DNA of 64,000 nucleotides from Nostoc sp. RI_552 (GTDB taxonomy: Bacteria; Cyanobacteriota; Cyanobacteriia; Cyanobacteriales; Nostocaceae): NCBI GenBank assembly GCA_016124525.1, contig WGNO01000055.1, positions 16,240 to 80,239 on the forward strand, written 5' to 3'. Below, piece after piece: positions 42,631-52,282 of the stretch. Positions within the stretch are counted from its first letter, which is position 1, and each line of letters starts with the position of its first letter. Under the pieces are notes generated by a model. It did no database searches. It saw nothing but the letters and a program-made list of their open reading frames with translations, and was not told the DNA's origin. The position numbers and the translations under genes were made by a program.

Positions 42631-43044
42631 TGGAGTTAGGGAGGGAGTAGGCGCAGGCGGTTGCAGATCAGTCAAAGTGACTGGTTTGAGGAAAGTCCGG
42701 GCTCCCGAAAGACCAAACTTGCTGGATAACTCCCAGTGCGAGCGATCGCGAGGATAGTGCCACAGAAAGATACCGCCATCTTCAGTCAACAGTCAAAACC
42801 TGATAACTGAAAATGGTAAGGGTGCAAAGGTGCGGTAAGAGCGCACCAGCACAACCGAGAGGTTGTGGCTCGGTAAACCCCGGTTGGGAGCAAGGCGAAA
42901 GGAAACTATGGTTGGTCTTTTACCAGTTTCCTAAAATAGAGCCGCTAGAGGCGTTTGGTAACAAACGTCCCAGATAGATGACTGCCCTCAAAGGTGTTGA
43001 AAAATACTGGTGAGAACAGAACCCGGCTTATGTCCGACTCTCTT
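42631..43044 (+). ncRNA. rnpB: RNase P RNA
   Basis: The transcript processes tRNA 5' ends. Diagnostic conserved blocks are present in order: GGGAGGGAGTAGGCG, GAGGAAAGTCCGGGCTCC (CR-I), GATAGTGCCACAGAAA and ACCGCC, GGTAAGGGTGCAAAGGTG, GTAAACCCCGGTTGGGAGC, TAGATGACTGCC, and the 3' end ACAGAACCCGGCTTATG (CR-V). A variable A/T-rich arm at about 42782-42812 corresponds to the P12 region, which is expanded in heterocystous strains. Ends are approximate to a few bases. Confidence 0.95.
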
Positions 43045-43172
43045 CCCTATTTTTAAATATTGAGTATAAACGTACTCAATCCCCTAGCTACAAGGGATTG
43101 CTGGGTACTGAGTAAAAAATGCTCGTCCCCAGCCCCCAATCCCCAGTCCCCTCATCTCCCCCATCTCCCTTG

Positions 43173-43892
43173 ATGACACTTGTTTATCCACGCCGTCAGC
43201 GACAGCTCGAAAATTTAGTGAGAAAGTTAGGTTTGCCAACAGGTTTACCCATCAAGTGGGAACTGTTGGACTTGGCACTGACTCATCCTACTGTTTCTGA
43301 ATCGGCAAATTATGAACAATTGGAATTTGTCGGTGATGCAGTGGTACGAATAGCCGCGGCAGTGGTTTTGTGGGAAACGTATCCTGATTGTCCAGTAGGT
43401 GATTTCGCCGCAATTCGTTCAGTTTTGGTCAGCGATCGCATGCTCGCTCAACTGGCAAGAGAATATGGTTTGGAATTATACTTACTAGTAGCAGGTAGTG
43501 CTACGAGCGATAAAGTTGGGCAAGAATCACGATTGGCAGATGCTTTTGAAGCTGTTCTTGGTGCGCTTTACCTCAGCACTAACAATCTGGAATTAATTCG
43601 TCCTTGGCTAGATTTCCACTTAAAAAAGCTAGCAACGGAAATTCGCCGTGATCCGGCTAGACTTAACTACAAAGCAGCTCTTCAAGAATGGACACAGGCA
43701 CAATTTAAAGTTTTACCTGAATATCGCATCACTGAAGTTCATCCAACTAATCAAAATCAGGAGCGTTTTGCTGCTGAAGTTTGGCTACATGAAAACAAAC
43801 TAGGTGAAGGTAAAGGACGCTCAATTAAGGCTGCTGAACAAGCTGCAGCTAAAATAGCATTCTTAGCAATTTCTCACCAAGAAAATCCCTAG
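43173..43892 (+). CDS. rnc: ribonuclease III
   Basis: The protein has 239 residues from the ATG at 43173. The in-frame upstream Pro/Ser-rich stretch comes from a CCCAATCCCCAG-type spacer and is unlikely to be coding. RNase III signatures are YEQLEFVGDAVV near residue 50 and ADAFEAVLGALYLS, giving the Mg-binding acidic cluster, with a dsRBD at about 165-235 (NYKAALQEWTQAQFK, AAEQAAAKIAFLA). It cuts double-stranded RNA in rRNA and mRNA maturation. rnpB lies 128 bp upstream. Confidence 0.93.
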   Translation: MTLVYPRRQRQLENLVRKLGLPTGLPIKWELLDLALTHPTVSESANYEQLEFVGDAVVRIAAAVVLWETYPDCPVGDFAAIRSVLVSDRMLAQLAREYGLELYLLVAGSATSDKVGQESRLADAFEAVLGALYLSTNNLELIRPWLDFHLKKLATEIRRDPARLNYKAALQEWTQAQFKVLPEYRITEVHPTNQNQERFAAEVWLHENKLGEGKGRSIKAAEQAAAKIAFLAISHQENP

Positions 43893-43918
43893 ACTCAATA
43901 TTTTCAAATAATTTCTTA

Positions 43919-44031
43919 GAGGTTGTCTTATAACTTTTCAACATGTAATTTTCATCTTAGGGAACAGGTAAAACGGGTAATATGGGTAGGAAAATATTTA
44001 ATGGATTAATCAAAACTTTTAAAACAATTTC
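43919..44031. mobile_element. MITE, copy 1 (113 bp)
   Basis: The left end is GAGGTTGTCTTATAACTTTT and the right end reverse-complements to a degenerate GAAATTGTTTTAAAAGTTTT. TTA flanks both sides (43916-43918 and 44032-44034). Interior blocks TAATTTTCATCTTAGGGAACAG and GATTAATCAAAACTTTTAAAA are shared with the copies at 49810 and 54144. It has no coding capacity. Confidence 0.8.
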
Positions 44032-44097
44032 TTATTTCTTTCTTTTCCAACTTTCCAGGAATTAAACTAATACCTGAGTAAGTAATAACTAAATTCC

Positions 44098-45126
44098 ATG
44101 AAAATCGCTGTTATTGGTATAGGACGCTGGGGAGTACATTTGTTGCGTAATTTTTTAGCACATCCTCAAGCAAGTGTAGTAGCTGTTCTGGACCCCCAAG
44201 CAGAAAGATTGGCGGCAATAAAGCAACAGTTTAACTTAGACGAAAATATATTATTGACTACTCAGTGGTCAGCTTTACAGCAAGTACCAGGGCTGACAGC
44301 AGTGGCGATGGCAACTCCAGCTACTACCCACTATGCTTTAATTAAGCAAGCCCTGAATCTTGGATACCATGTTTTGGCAGAAAAACCCTTAACTTTAGAC
44401 CCGCTAGAATGCCTGGAACTTTGCCAATTAGCAGAAAAACAGCATTTAATACTCATGGTTGACCATACTTATTTATTTCATCCAGCTGTTCAGGAAGGGC
44501 AAACTGTAGTTAAGGTAGGTACATTAGGCAATTTACGCTATGGCTATGCAACACGTACCCACTTAGGTCCAGTCCGGCAAGATGTTGATGCTTTGTGGGA
44601 CTTAGCTATTCATGATATTGCCATTTTTAACAATTGGCTGGGTCAAATACCTGTAAAAGTACAGGCTACTGGTACAGTGTGGCTACAAGGAGTGGGCAAT
44701 GGAGAATTTAACCACTTTCCGTCAGGCTTGGCAGATTTAGTCTGGGTAACACTGACATATCCCCATAACTTTCAGGCATATATTCACCTATGCTGGGGAA
44801 ATCCTGATAAACAAAGAAGACTGGCAATTGTCGGTAGCCGTGGTTGCTTGATTTTTGATGAAATGTCACCTTCATCACCCTTAACTCTGTTACATGGCGA
44901 GTTTGAACGTCAGGCAAATCAGTTTCTGCCCGTGAATCAAAAACGAGAGGTACTGGAATTTGCCACAGCCGAGCCATTGCAGCGAGTTTGCGATCTCTTT
45001 ATTCTCAGTATTATTCAGAATACTCCCCCGGATATTTCTTCTGGTTGGGTAGGTACTACCTTAGTACAGATTCTCTCTGGTCTGACCACATCGCTCAATC
45101 AGGGCGGCCAAGCTGTTATTCTTTGA
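44098..45126 (+). CDS. Gfo/Idh/MocA-family NAD(P)-dependent oxidoreductase
   Basis: The 342-residue protein has an N-terminal Rossmann motif IGIGRWGVHLLRNF, VAMATPATTHY, and the EKPLTLD segment (catalytic Lys of the family). A C-terminal alpha/beta domain has DLAIHDIAIFNNWLG with the conserved Asp/His. Substrates in this family are sugars, inositol or sugar-nucleotides; the specific one cannot be inferred. It is a stand-alone gene, just after a MITE. Confidence 0.88.
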   Translation: MKIAVIGIGRWGVHLLRNFLAHPQASVVAVLDPQAERLAAIKQQFNLDENILLTTQWSALQQVPGLTAVAMATPATTHYALIKQALNLGYHVLAEKPLTLDPLECLELCQLAEKQHLILMVDHTYLFHPAVQEGQTVVKVGTLGNLRYGYATRTHLGPVRQDVDALWDLAIHDIAIFNNWLGQIPVKVQATGTVWLQGVGNGEFNHFPSGLADLVWVTLTYPHNFQAYIHLCWGNPDKQRRLAIVGSRGCLIFDEMSPSSPLTLLHGEFERQANQFLPVNQKREVLEFATAEPLQRVCDLFILSIIQNTPPDISSGWVGTTLVQILSGLTTSLNQGGQAVIL

Positions 45127-45164
45127 CGGGTTTCTAATTTCTTCATCTAAGAACCTGCTTGTTT

Positions 45165-45451
45165 GTGGGTTACAGGGCTAATATTGCCGGTGTGCCTGTG
45201 GTTTTTATTCCACCCCCCCCTACACATCTTAAAGTTGGTTCCGATGCCGACATATTCACCCAGTTAGGGGTAAATTTTTTTTGACCCGCAAGGTTTTTCA
45301 GTGTGGACATTGTGGATTTGAATGTGATGCTGATGTCAAAGCGGCTGTTAATATTGCTGCTTTGGAGAAGTCTGTCAGCCTTAGAGAAACTTGCGGGATG
45401 AGTTGTCCATGGGAGGGGCAATTGTCTCCGTTGTCGATGATTCAAATCTGA
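45165..45451 (+). pseudogene. TnpB (IS200/IS605 OrfB) C-terminal remnant
   Basis: Two frames hold fragments of the TnpB end: YRANIAGVPVVFIPP, then after a frameshift KVFQCGHCGFECDADVKAAV followed by NIAALEKSV. The second fragment is the zinc-ribbon (CGHCGFEC) and RuvC-III-like DADVKAAVNIA segment. The N-terminal two thirds are absent. A GGCTAAAGCCCC-type hairpin follows the stop. Confidence 0.8.
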
Positions 45452-45469
45452 GGCTAAAGCCCCGTTTCT

Positions 45470-47548
45470 TTAGAGTGGGGTATGCTTAGGTATCTCACCT
45501 AATTGCAAAACTCTGTAACTATCCTCTACAAATGGTAATTCGGAATTTTGTGGGTCTAATTCTGATTTATGAGGTCCTTCTTCCAGCGTCTCTTCCCGAT
45601 TAATGGGGTATGAGCTGGTTGCCCTTATCCCCTCTTCGCCAGAAGCAACCCCGCGATTATTAAAACCCCCTTCTCCTGCTGAAGCAGTTAATAAGCAGCT
45701 ATCAATTATCGGCAATGTAATTTTCACAGTTGTACCTTGGTTGATACCCGCACTTTCCAGAGTAATGCTACCTCCCATCAGTTCAATTAAATTTCGAGAA
45801 ATCGCTAGTCCTAGTCCCGTACCTTCAACCTTACGTGTTGTGCCGCCATCTAGCATCACGAAGGGGCGAAATAGTTTGTGCTGCTGGGCAGGTTCTATAC
45901 CTAAACCTGTATCTGTGATGCTGACAAATACCTGAGATTTGTTATCACCATATTTTGAAATTGTCGTAGCAATTGTGATACTTCCCGCATCAGTAAACTT
46001 AGTGGCATTACCAATAATATTAATTAGTACCTGCTTTAACTTAGCCGGGTCTGCTTGTACGGGGATCAAGTTACTACCTAAATCAGTTTTTAACTGCAAA
46101 CCTTTATTTTGCACATTTACTGATTGTAAATTAATGACTTCCAGCAGTATTTTTCGCAAATCAATGGGTACTGTAACAACGGAAAGCTTACCTGCTTCAA
46201 TTTTAGAAATATCAAGTAGCTCATTAATAATACTTAGCAAGTGAATAGCTGTTTCGTCAGCACGTTTGAGAAACTCTATTTCTTCTTCCCGGCTATCGCA
46301 CAAACCATCATGAACCACGCGCACACAGTTAATAATTACATTTAGTGGATTTCTCAATTCATGAGAAGTGGTAGCCAAAAACTGACTTTTAATCTGGTTA
46401 GCGGTTTTTGCCTCTTTCCAAGCAATTTCTAGTTCTTCTGCCCAGGCTTTGAGTCTCTCAACCATTTGGTCAATTGCTTGGGCTAGTTGGTTAAGTTCAC
46501 GGATTTTGAAGTTGCCTGGTACTGGTTGAACGGCGTGGTGGCTGTGAAGATTTAAGGCATAGTCTCGCAATTCTTCTAAAGGACTTGCCAAGTAAGGGGC
46601 CAGATATAAAGAGGCCAACAAACTCGCACCAATCAAACCAACTGTGAGAACTATTAAAATCAATTTAATTTCTTCCAAACCAAGCAGAGCATTATCTACA
46701 GTTGTCACAGCCAGAACTATCCATTTTTGCCCTTTTTCTTTTGTAATGGGGTTGGCAATAGCTGTGTAACCAACTATTAGTTCCTTCCCTTCTTGAGAAG
46801 GTAGATTTATGGAATTACTTTCTCCAGTAATGGCATTTTTGATAATTCGTTGCAATTCGACAGCATCTGGATCTTCTTGAATATTACTCCCAACTAATTC
46901 TATTGATGGGTGTGCTAATATCATTCCGTTTTCAGCAATTACTAGGGTAGAGCCTGTTAAAGAGCCAGGCTGATTTTTAGTTTGTTTGTACACTGCTGAT
47001 TGAATACTCAACGTATATAACAGTTTCCCAGTGCGACTGTAAACTGGGGTAGATAGCAGCAATTGCAATTGATTATGGGGATTTTTTTTACCTGTGGTTC
47101 CTGCCTTTGGAGGTAATATTTTTTTGATAGCAATTTTTTCTCCCTCGTCAGGAATAGATAATTTCCATTCGCTAATTTCTTGGTTACCACAGCTACTGGC
47201 GATAATTTTACGCCTTTGCAGATTAGTTAGTTCTAGGCACTCAACATGTTTTGGTAATTGTTTTGCTAACCGAGTGAGATATTGTTCTACCTCCTGAGAC
47301 GAACCAGACTGAGTAACCGTTGTTTGACTTACTGTTAGTAACAGAGTTTTGAGGTTCGCGATCGCATTGGCAATTTTTTCGCCTTTTAAGATGGCGCTCT
47401 CTGTGAGATTTTGACGCGCAGTTTTCAGTAGGCTAGACCTTGCCTTATTCAAAGCCACAACCTCCCCCAGTAATAAAACAGGGACAAACACAAGTAAAAT
47501 TCTTGTTACTAAAATACGTCGAAAGGATGATTGACGAGCCTTAGCCAT
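45470..47548 (-). CDS. membrane sensor histidine kinase
   Basis: The protein has 692 residues from the Met at 47548. An N-terminal membrane helix (about 10-32) is followed by a dCache-like extracytoplasmic sensor to about 285 (PVYSRTGKLLYTLSIQ, HPSIELVGSN), a second helix (LILIVLTVGLIGASLLASLYL), and a HAMP linker. The DHp helix has the phospho-acceptor His in FLATTSHELRNPLN, and the ATPase has IGNATKFTDAG, DTGLGI and EGTGLGLAIS. It signals an extracytoplasmic cue to an unidentified regulator. The tail of about 70 residues is Ser/Gly/Glu-rich. Confidence 0.92.
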   Translation of the reverse strand: MAKARQSSFRRILVTRILLVFVPVLLLGEVVALNKARSSLLKTARQNLTESAILKGEKIANAIANLKTLLLTVSQTTVTQSGSSQEVEQYLTRLAKQLPKHVECLELTNLQRRKIIASSCGNQEISEWKLSIPDEGEKIAIKKILPPKAGTTGKKNPHNQLQLLLSTPVYSRTGKLLYTLSIQSAVYKQTKNQPGSLTGSTLVIAENGMILAHPSIELVGSNIQEDPDAVELQRIIKNAITGESNSINLPSQEGKELIVGYTAIANPITKEKGQKWIVLAVTTVDNALLGLEEIKLILIVLTVGLIGASLLASLYLAPYLASPLEELRDYALNLHSHHAVQPVPGNFKIRELNQLAQAIDQMVERLKAWAEELEIAWKEAKTANQIKSQFLATTSHELRNPLNVIINCVRVVHDGLCDSREEEIEFLKRADETAIHLLSIINELLDISKIEAGKLSVVTVPIDLRKILLEVINLQSVNVQNKGLQLKTDLGSNLIPVQADPAKLKQVLINIIGNATKFTDAGSITIATTISKYGDNKSQVFVSITDTGLGIEPAQQHKLFRPFVMLDGGTTRKVEGTGLGLAISRNLIELMGGSITLESAGINQGTTVKITLPIIDSCLLTASAGEGGFNNRGVASGEEGIRATSSYPINREETLEEGPHKSELDPQNSELPFVEDSYRVLQLGEIPKHTPL

Positions 47549-47841
47549 CGAGTATCTCACTTCGCATCTGTAAACCACAAAAGTAACGATATGCAATTAG
47601 AACAGCTCCCTTGAGATATTCTGCTAAGTTATGAGAGTCTTCTTGTCAACTTCCAAAAGTAATAGATATTGAGGGTATAACAAGGAATCTGCTATACCAA
47701 AACTTTTATAGAGTAGATGTGAAAGTAATTGCTGTTGCATATGGATAAACTTATGAAATTGGTAAATAGTAGCTTACGGGCAAATATTTTTTCCAATCAA
47801 CCCACTAACAAGCAAAATCTCAAGACTATCAAACCAACCCA

Positions 47842-48582
47842 ATGATGCAACGTCGTCCTCATACCACAGTAGTTTTGGCAATGAGTGCAGATGGCAAAAT
47901 AGCAGATTTCAGGCGAGGAGCCGCTCGGTTCGGCTCAGGGGCTGATAAAGCACACCTGGAAAAAAAAATCGCTGCCTCTGATGCCGTTTTACTAGGTGCT
48001 GGCACTCTTCGCGCCTACGGTACAACGCTGACCGTATCGCAACCAATTCTGCTGCAACATCGAATAAAAGAGGGTAAGTCCGCCCAGCCAGTTCATATAG
48101 TCATTACACAATTTGCTGACCTCAATCCGGAAATTAAGTTTTTTCAACAGCCAATTGAACGTTGGTTGCTGACCACAACAATGGGGGCACGTTCTTGGCA
48201 AAAACGACATCAGATACTTCACTCAACAGGGTTAACACTGCCACAGAAGTGTCCTCCCAAATTTGATCAGATTATGGCTTTTGACACACCAACGGGAAAT
48301 GTTGATACGTCTGCTGCTTTGCAACACATGGCATCTCTACATATAACACGTTTAGCTGTATTGGGAGGGGGTGAATTAGTAGCTTCCATGCTGCAATCAG
48401 ATTTAATTGATGAACTCTGGCTGACAGTCTGTCCACTGATTTTAGGTGGTGCCTCTGCACCAACACCAGTGGAAGGCGTAGGATTTTTATCTGAATTAGC
48501 TCCGCGGTTGGAACTTTTAGAAGTTCATCAAGTTGAGCAAGAAGTGTTTCTTCACTATCGGCTGCAACGTCCAGCAGATTAG
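47842..48582 (+). CDS. RibD C-terminal-domain (pyrimidine reductase-like) protein
   Basis: The 246-residue protein is of the RibD reductase/DHFR-like fold: TTVVLAMSADGKIAD, GAGTLRAYG, GGGELVASMLQSDLIDELWLTVCPLILGG, and a C-terminal HYRL end. Bona fide RibD joins a deaminase domain to this reductase in riboflavin synthesis. Here only the reductase part is present, as in archaeal-type RIB7 and many stand-alone RibD-like proteins. The substrate is uncertain. A heptamer tract separates it from the next gene. Confidence 0.88.
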   Translation: MMQRRPHTTVVLAMSADGKIADFRRGAARFGSGADKAHLEKKIAASDAVLLGAGTLRAYGTTLTVSQPILLQHRIKEGKSAQPVHIVITQFADLNPEIKFFQQPIERWLLTTTMGARSWQKRHQILHSTGLTLPQKCPPKFDQIMAFDTPTGNVDTSAALQHMASLHITRLAVLGGGELVASMLQSDLIDELWLTVCPLILGGASAPTPVEGVGFLSELAPRLELLEVHQVEQEVFLHYRLQRPAD

Positions 48583-48590
48583 ATTACGCT

Positions 48591-48616
48591 GGTCATTAGT
48601 CATTACTCATTGGTCA
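48591..48616. repeat. degenerate heptamer repeat before acyltransferase gene
   Basis: GGTCATTAGTCATTACTCATTGGTCA-type heptamers are the reverse complement of the tract at 23783-23806. They end two bases before the GTG start at 48618. Confidence 0.7.
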
Positions 48617-48617
48617 G

Positions 48618-49799
48618 GTGAAAGAAATCAAACCTCGCTACTCTAGCCTTTGGATCAACAAAATCGCGGAAGTACCCCAAGATGCTTGGGATGCTTTAGC
48701 AATGCCACTCCAAACCCCGTTTTTAGAATGGGATTGGCTCAATAATCTGGAAATCTCCCAAAGTGCTACAGCTAAAGCCGGCTGGTTGCCAAATCATTTA
48801 ACACTTTGGCGAGATAGTACTTTGATTGCAGTTGCCCCACTTTACGTGAAAGGACACAGTTATGGCGAATTTGTTTTTGACCACCAATGGGCAGATTTAG
48901 CCCATCGCATTGGTGTACAGTATTATCCTAAATTGCTAGGAATGACACCTTTTACCCCGGCTGAAGGTTATCGCTTCCTAATTGCCCCGGGTGAGGATGA
49001 AGATGAAATTACTGCGACAATGGTGCATGAAATTGATTCTTTCTGCTCTAGGCATCGGATTTCTGGTTGTCATTTTCTTTATGTGGATCCCCAATGGCGG
49101 ACAGTCCTTGAACGGCAAGGTTTTACAGCTTGGTTACACCACAGCTACATTTGGAAGAATATTGGGTTTGAAACTTTTGATGATTACTTAAAAATATTCA
49201 ACGCTAATCAGCGTCGAAATATCAGGCGAGAACGCAAAGCTGTAGAAAATGTGGGTTTACGTCTACAACCTTTGACCGGTGATGCAATTCCTCAGTCTTT
49301 ATTTCCTTTGATGTATGAGTTCTATGCTGATACTTGTGATAAGTTTGGCTGGTGGGGTAGTAAATATCTAACTAAGCAGTTTTTTGAACGGTTACACTCT
49401 AACTATCGCCATCGAGTGGTTTTTTTTGCTGCATATCCACAACAAGAACCACTTCAACCGGTGGGTATGTCCTTTTGTTTATTTAAAGGCGATCGCTTTT
49501 ATGGACGCTACTGGGGTAGTTTTCAAGAGATAGATTGCTTACATTTTGACGCTTGCTACTATACACCGATTGAGTGGGCGATCGCTAACGGCATCCAAAC
49601 CTTTGATCCTGGTGCTGGAGGACAACACAAAAAACGTCGCGGTTTTCCCGCTATGCCTAACCACAGTTTGCACCGTTTTTACAATGGTCGTTTAAAACAA
49701 ATTCTTTGCCGTTACATTCAAGAAGTCAATCAACTAGAACAGGAAGAAATGGCAGCGGTTAATGAGGATTTACCATTTAACCAAGAAAGAAAAATTTAA
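48618..49799 (+). CDS. FemAB-like/DUF482 GNAT-fold acyltransferase
   Basis: The 393-residue protein starts with GTG. It has the peptidogalycan-biosynthesis/DUF482 pattern: PFLEWDWLNNLE, FVFDHQWADLAHRIG, NANQRRNIRRERKAV, GMSFCLFKGDRFYGRYWGS, and FDPGAGGQHKKRRGF near 340. These belong to the FemAB/GNAT superfamily, which joins aminoacyl groups to peptidoglycan precursors or amines. The actual substrate is not known. It follows the RibD-like gene by 36 bp and may share its transcript. Confidence 0.88.
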   Translation: MKEIKPRYSSLWINKIAEVPQDAWDALAMPLQTPFLEWDWLNNLEISQSATAKAGWLPNHLTLWRDSTLIAVAPLYVKGHSYGEFVFDHQWADLAHRIGVQYYPKLLGMTPFTPAEGYRFLIAPGEDEDEITATMVHEIDSFCSRHRISGCHFLYVDPQWRTVLERQGFTAWLHHSYIWKNIGFETFDDYLKIFNANQRRNIRRERKAVENVGLRLQPLTGDAIPQSLFPLMYEFYADTCDKFGWWGSKYLTKQFFERLHSNYRHRVVFFAAYPQQEPLQPVGMSFCLFKGDRFYGRYWGSFQEIDCLHFDACYYTPIEWAIANGIQTFDPGAGGQHKKRRGFPAMPNHSLHRFYNGRLKQILCRYIQEVNQLEQEEMAAVNEDLPFNQERKI

Positions 49800-49809
49800 A
49801 ATTTTCTAA

Positions 49810-49927
49810 GAGGTTGTTTTATAAGTTTTGAAGGGGTAATTTTCATGTTAGTGAACAGGGAACGGTGAACGGCGAAGGCGGGTAAAACAATATTTGATAC
49901 ATTAATCACAACTTTTAAAATATCCTC
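49810..49927. mobile_element. MITE, copy 2 (118 bp), on queA stop codon
   Basis: The ends GAGGTTGTTTTATAAGTTTT and (reverse complement of right) GAGGATATTTTAAAAGTTGT match in 16 of 20. TAA flanks both sides (49807-49809 and 49928-49930). The right flank overlaps the stop codon of queA, whose TAG (49929-49927) uses the terminal base of the element. Confidence 0.85.
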
Positions 49928-51108
49928 TAACTGATTACCCCTCTGCCTTCTGGGAGAATTAGCATAGCATCTCCGAAGGAGTAAAAGCGATATTTCGAGG
50001 CGATTGCTTCTCGGTATATATTTAACAGGCGTTCTCTACCAATCAGCGCACTGACCAACATCAACAAACTAGAACGTGGGAGGTGGAAATTTGTAATTAA
50101 ACCATCTATCACCCGCCATTGGTAACCGGGATGGATAAATAAGTCTGTTTTCCCGCAAAATGCTTGTAAATCCCCAGATTGGGCTGCTCCTTCTAAAGCG
50201 CGGACTACCGTTGTCCCCACGGCTATAATTCGACCTCCAGCCGCTTTAGTAGCGCGTATTTGCTCCACTGTTGCGGGGGGAACAGAAATCCACTCTTCAT
50301 GCATCTGATGATTTGTTACGTCTTCTATTTCTACAGGGCGAAATGTACCTACGCCAACATGTAGCGTAATGAAACCTTGATTAACTCCGCCATCACATAA
50401 CTTGGACAGCAACTCAGGGCTAAAGTGTAATCCGGCTGTAGGCGCAGCGATGGCTCCTGGCTTTTGGGCATAAACTGTTTGATATTGTTCATCAGCCGCA
50501 GTTGATGCTGTGATATAGGGCGGTAGAGGTATTTCACCGAATTGATCCAAAACCTCTACCAAAGGTTTTCCTTCCGGCACATCAAAATGTAGTAAACGCC
50601 CTCCAGTTGCTGTATCTGTTTCTACAACTGTAGCTGTTAATCGATTGGGGTGTGGGTGACAATCTTGTTCTGTTCTCGCCTCTAATCTCCTGGGGGCAAA
50701 AAAAATCTTTGCTCCCAATTTAAACCGTTTTCCTGGTTTAACTAAAGCCAGCCAGCAGTTATATTGTCTTTCTTCTAAAAGCAAAACCTCTATTTCTGCA
50801 CCTGTAGATTTATGACCATATAACCGAGCCGGAATAACTTTTGTGTCATTAATGACCAATAAATCATTCGCACGCAACAAATCTGGTAAATCTCGGAAAA
50901 TATGGTGTAAGGGTGCAGTTTTTATCCCTGTCGTTGGAGAATTAACTACTAATAAACGCGAGCTATCCCTGGGAAATACAGGATTTTGGGCAATTAGTTC
51001 ATTCGGTAATGAGTAATCATACCCTGCCAATGAACAATCTAAATTTACGTCTTGCGTTTCTGGTGCAGAAACTTCATTCAAACTGGTATTTGCTCTTTGT
51101 TGCTCCAT
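49927..51108 (-). CDS. queA: S-adenosylmethionine:tRNA ribosyltransferase-isomerase
   Basis: QueA transfers the ribosyl moiety of AdoMet to preQ1-tRNA to make epoxyqueuosine. The start at 51108 gives 393 residues, close to the family length plus a cyanobacterial N-terminal extension. An ATG at 51144 inside prmA is an alternative. Signatures are [45 protein letters not shown], and [18 protein letters not shown]. The stop codon abuts a MITE. It is downstream of prmA and probably co-transcribed. The later-step enzyme queG is at 5977-6927. Confidence 0.95.
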   Translation of the reverse strand: MEQQRANTSLNEVSAPETQDVNLDCSLAGYDYSLPNELIAQNPVFPRDSSRLLVVNSPTTGIKTAPLHHIFRDLPDLLRANDLLVINDTKVIPARLYGHKSTGAEIEVLLLEERQYNCWLALVKPGKRFKLGAKIFFAPRRLEARTEQDCHPHPNRLTATVVETDTATGGRLLHFDVPEGKPLVEVLDQFGEIPLPPYITASTAADEQYQTVYAQKPGAIAAPTAGLHFSPELLSKLCDGGVNQGFITLHVGVGTFRPVEIEDVTNHQMHEEWISVPPATVEQIRATKAAGGRIIAVGTTVVRALEGAAQSGDLQAFCGKTDLFIHPGYQWRVIDGLITNFHLPRSSLLMLVSALIGRERLLNIYREAIASKYRFYSFGDAMLILPEGRGVIS

Positions 51109-51127
51109 CGAATTAATGAGATTTAAA

Positions 51128-52048
51128 CTAAGAACGCCGTACATTTAAGCAACACCATTCTTTCTTTTTGCATAGGGCAGCAACAATCCAACCGTTTTGT
51201 TCCAAGGCATCGGCAACAGCTTGAGATTGTTCCAGTAGAATACCACTAAAGATTCCCCAAGTACTAGGTTTCGCAATGGCACTCATTTGTGGAAGCAACT
51301 GAATAATTACATCAGCCAAAATATTACAGACAATTCCATCAACTGGTTGACCCACCAGTTTGGCCAATATGTCTACACTACCTTCCGCTGATACCAAACG
51401 TTCTGGGCTAATGTCGTTCAAAGCCCGGTTGCTCAAGGTTGATTCCACCGCCAAGGGGTCAGTATCTACTGCATAAACTTTTTCAGCGCCCAATAGCAAT
51501 CCTGCAATAGAAAGTATCCCAGATCCACAGCCAATATCGGCAATTATCATGGCTTGATGTTTAACACTGTTATCCACAGAAGCCCAAGGTACCGGGTTTA
51601 AAAGCATTTCTAGGGATTCCAAACACAATTGGGTAGTAGCATGGTTACCTGTCCCAAATGCTACGCCAGGGTCAAGACGAATCACAAGGCGTTCTGAGAT
51701 ATCTGGTAACGGTAGCCAGGCCGGATTAATCAAGAAGCGATCGCCTATTTCTTCAGGTTTCCAGTATTGTTTCCAGCTGGTAGCCCAATCTTCCTCATCA
51801 ATTAAATCCCAGTCCAGGGTAGGAATAGACAATCCCACACACAAAGCATCTTGACGCAACCGCAAAGACAGGGCAGCCAAATCTAATAACTGTACTTGAA
51901 ACCTTGGTAGGTAAGCTTTGACTATACAGGAGTTACCTTTACTTTCACTTGCCGTACCACGGCTACCAAAATCTTCCAGTCGCCAAAAGACTAAATCTTC
52001 CAGCGCTGGTTCACATAAAACTTTTAGTTCCCACCAAGTGTTTGCCAT
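51128..52048 (-). CDS. prmA: ribosomal protein L11 methyltransferase
   Basis: The 306-residue enzyme has an N-terminal L11-recognition domain and a C-terminal AdoMet-dependent methyltransferase fold: [41 protein letters not shown] (motif I), AVDTDPLAV and CNILADVI. It trimethylates L11. It begins the prmA-queA unit on the minus strand, 20 bp before the chosen queA start. Confidence 0.95.
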   Translation of the reverse strand: MANTWWELKVLCEPALEDLVFWRLEDFGSRGTASESKGNSCIVKAYLPRFQVQLLDLAALSLRLRQDALCVGLSIPTLDWDLIDEEDWATSWKQYWKPEEIGDRFLINPAWLPLPDISERLVIRLDPGVAFGTGNHATTQLCLESLEMLLNPVPWASVDNSVKHQAMIIADIGCGSGILSIAGLLLGAEKVYAVDTDPLAVESTLSNRALNDISPERLVSAEGSVDILAKLVGQPVDGIVCNILADVIIQLLPQMSAIAKPSTWGIFSGILLEQSQAVADALEQNGWIVAALCKKKEWCCLNVRRS

Positions 52049-52282
52049 TTTTTAGTCCTGAGTCCTGATTACTAGTAGTTAAAATGTATATTCAAAATGC
52101 ATATTCAAAATCAAAAACACACTTGACGGCGAATAAATTCGTCCGGGGATAGCCCCCATAAACAGAATTTGGGAGCTACCTCGCCGCAGTTAATTTGCTG
52201 TAAGAGATTTTTGAGTTAAGAAGTATGAGTGTCTCCTGACATTGTTCCTGACTCAGGACTTTTTACTCAACTAGGAAGCACT

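Noticed and set aside
43119..43172. Pro/Ser-rich N-terminus of RNase III
   Set aside because: These codons come from a CCCAATCCCCAG-type intergenic repeat; the family start is at 43173.
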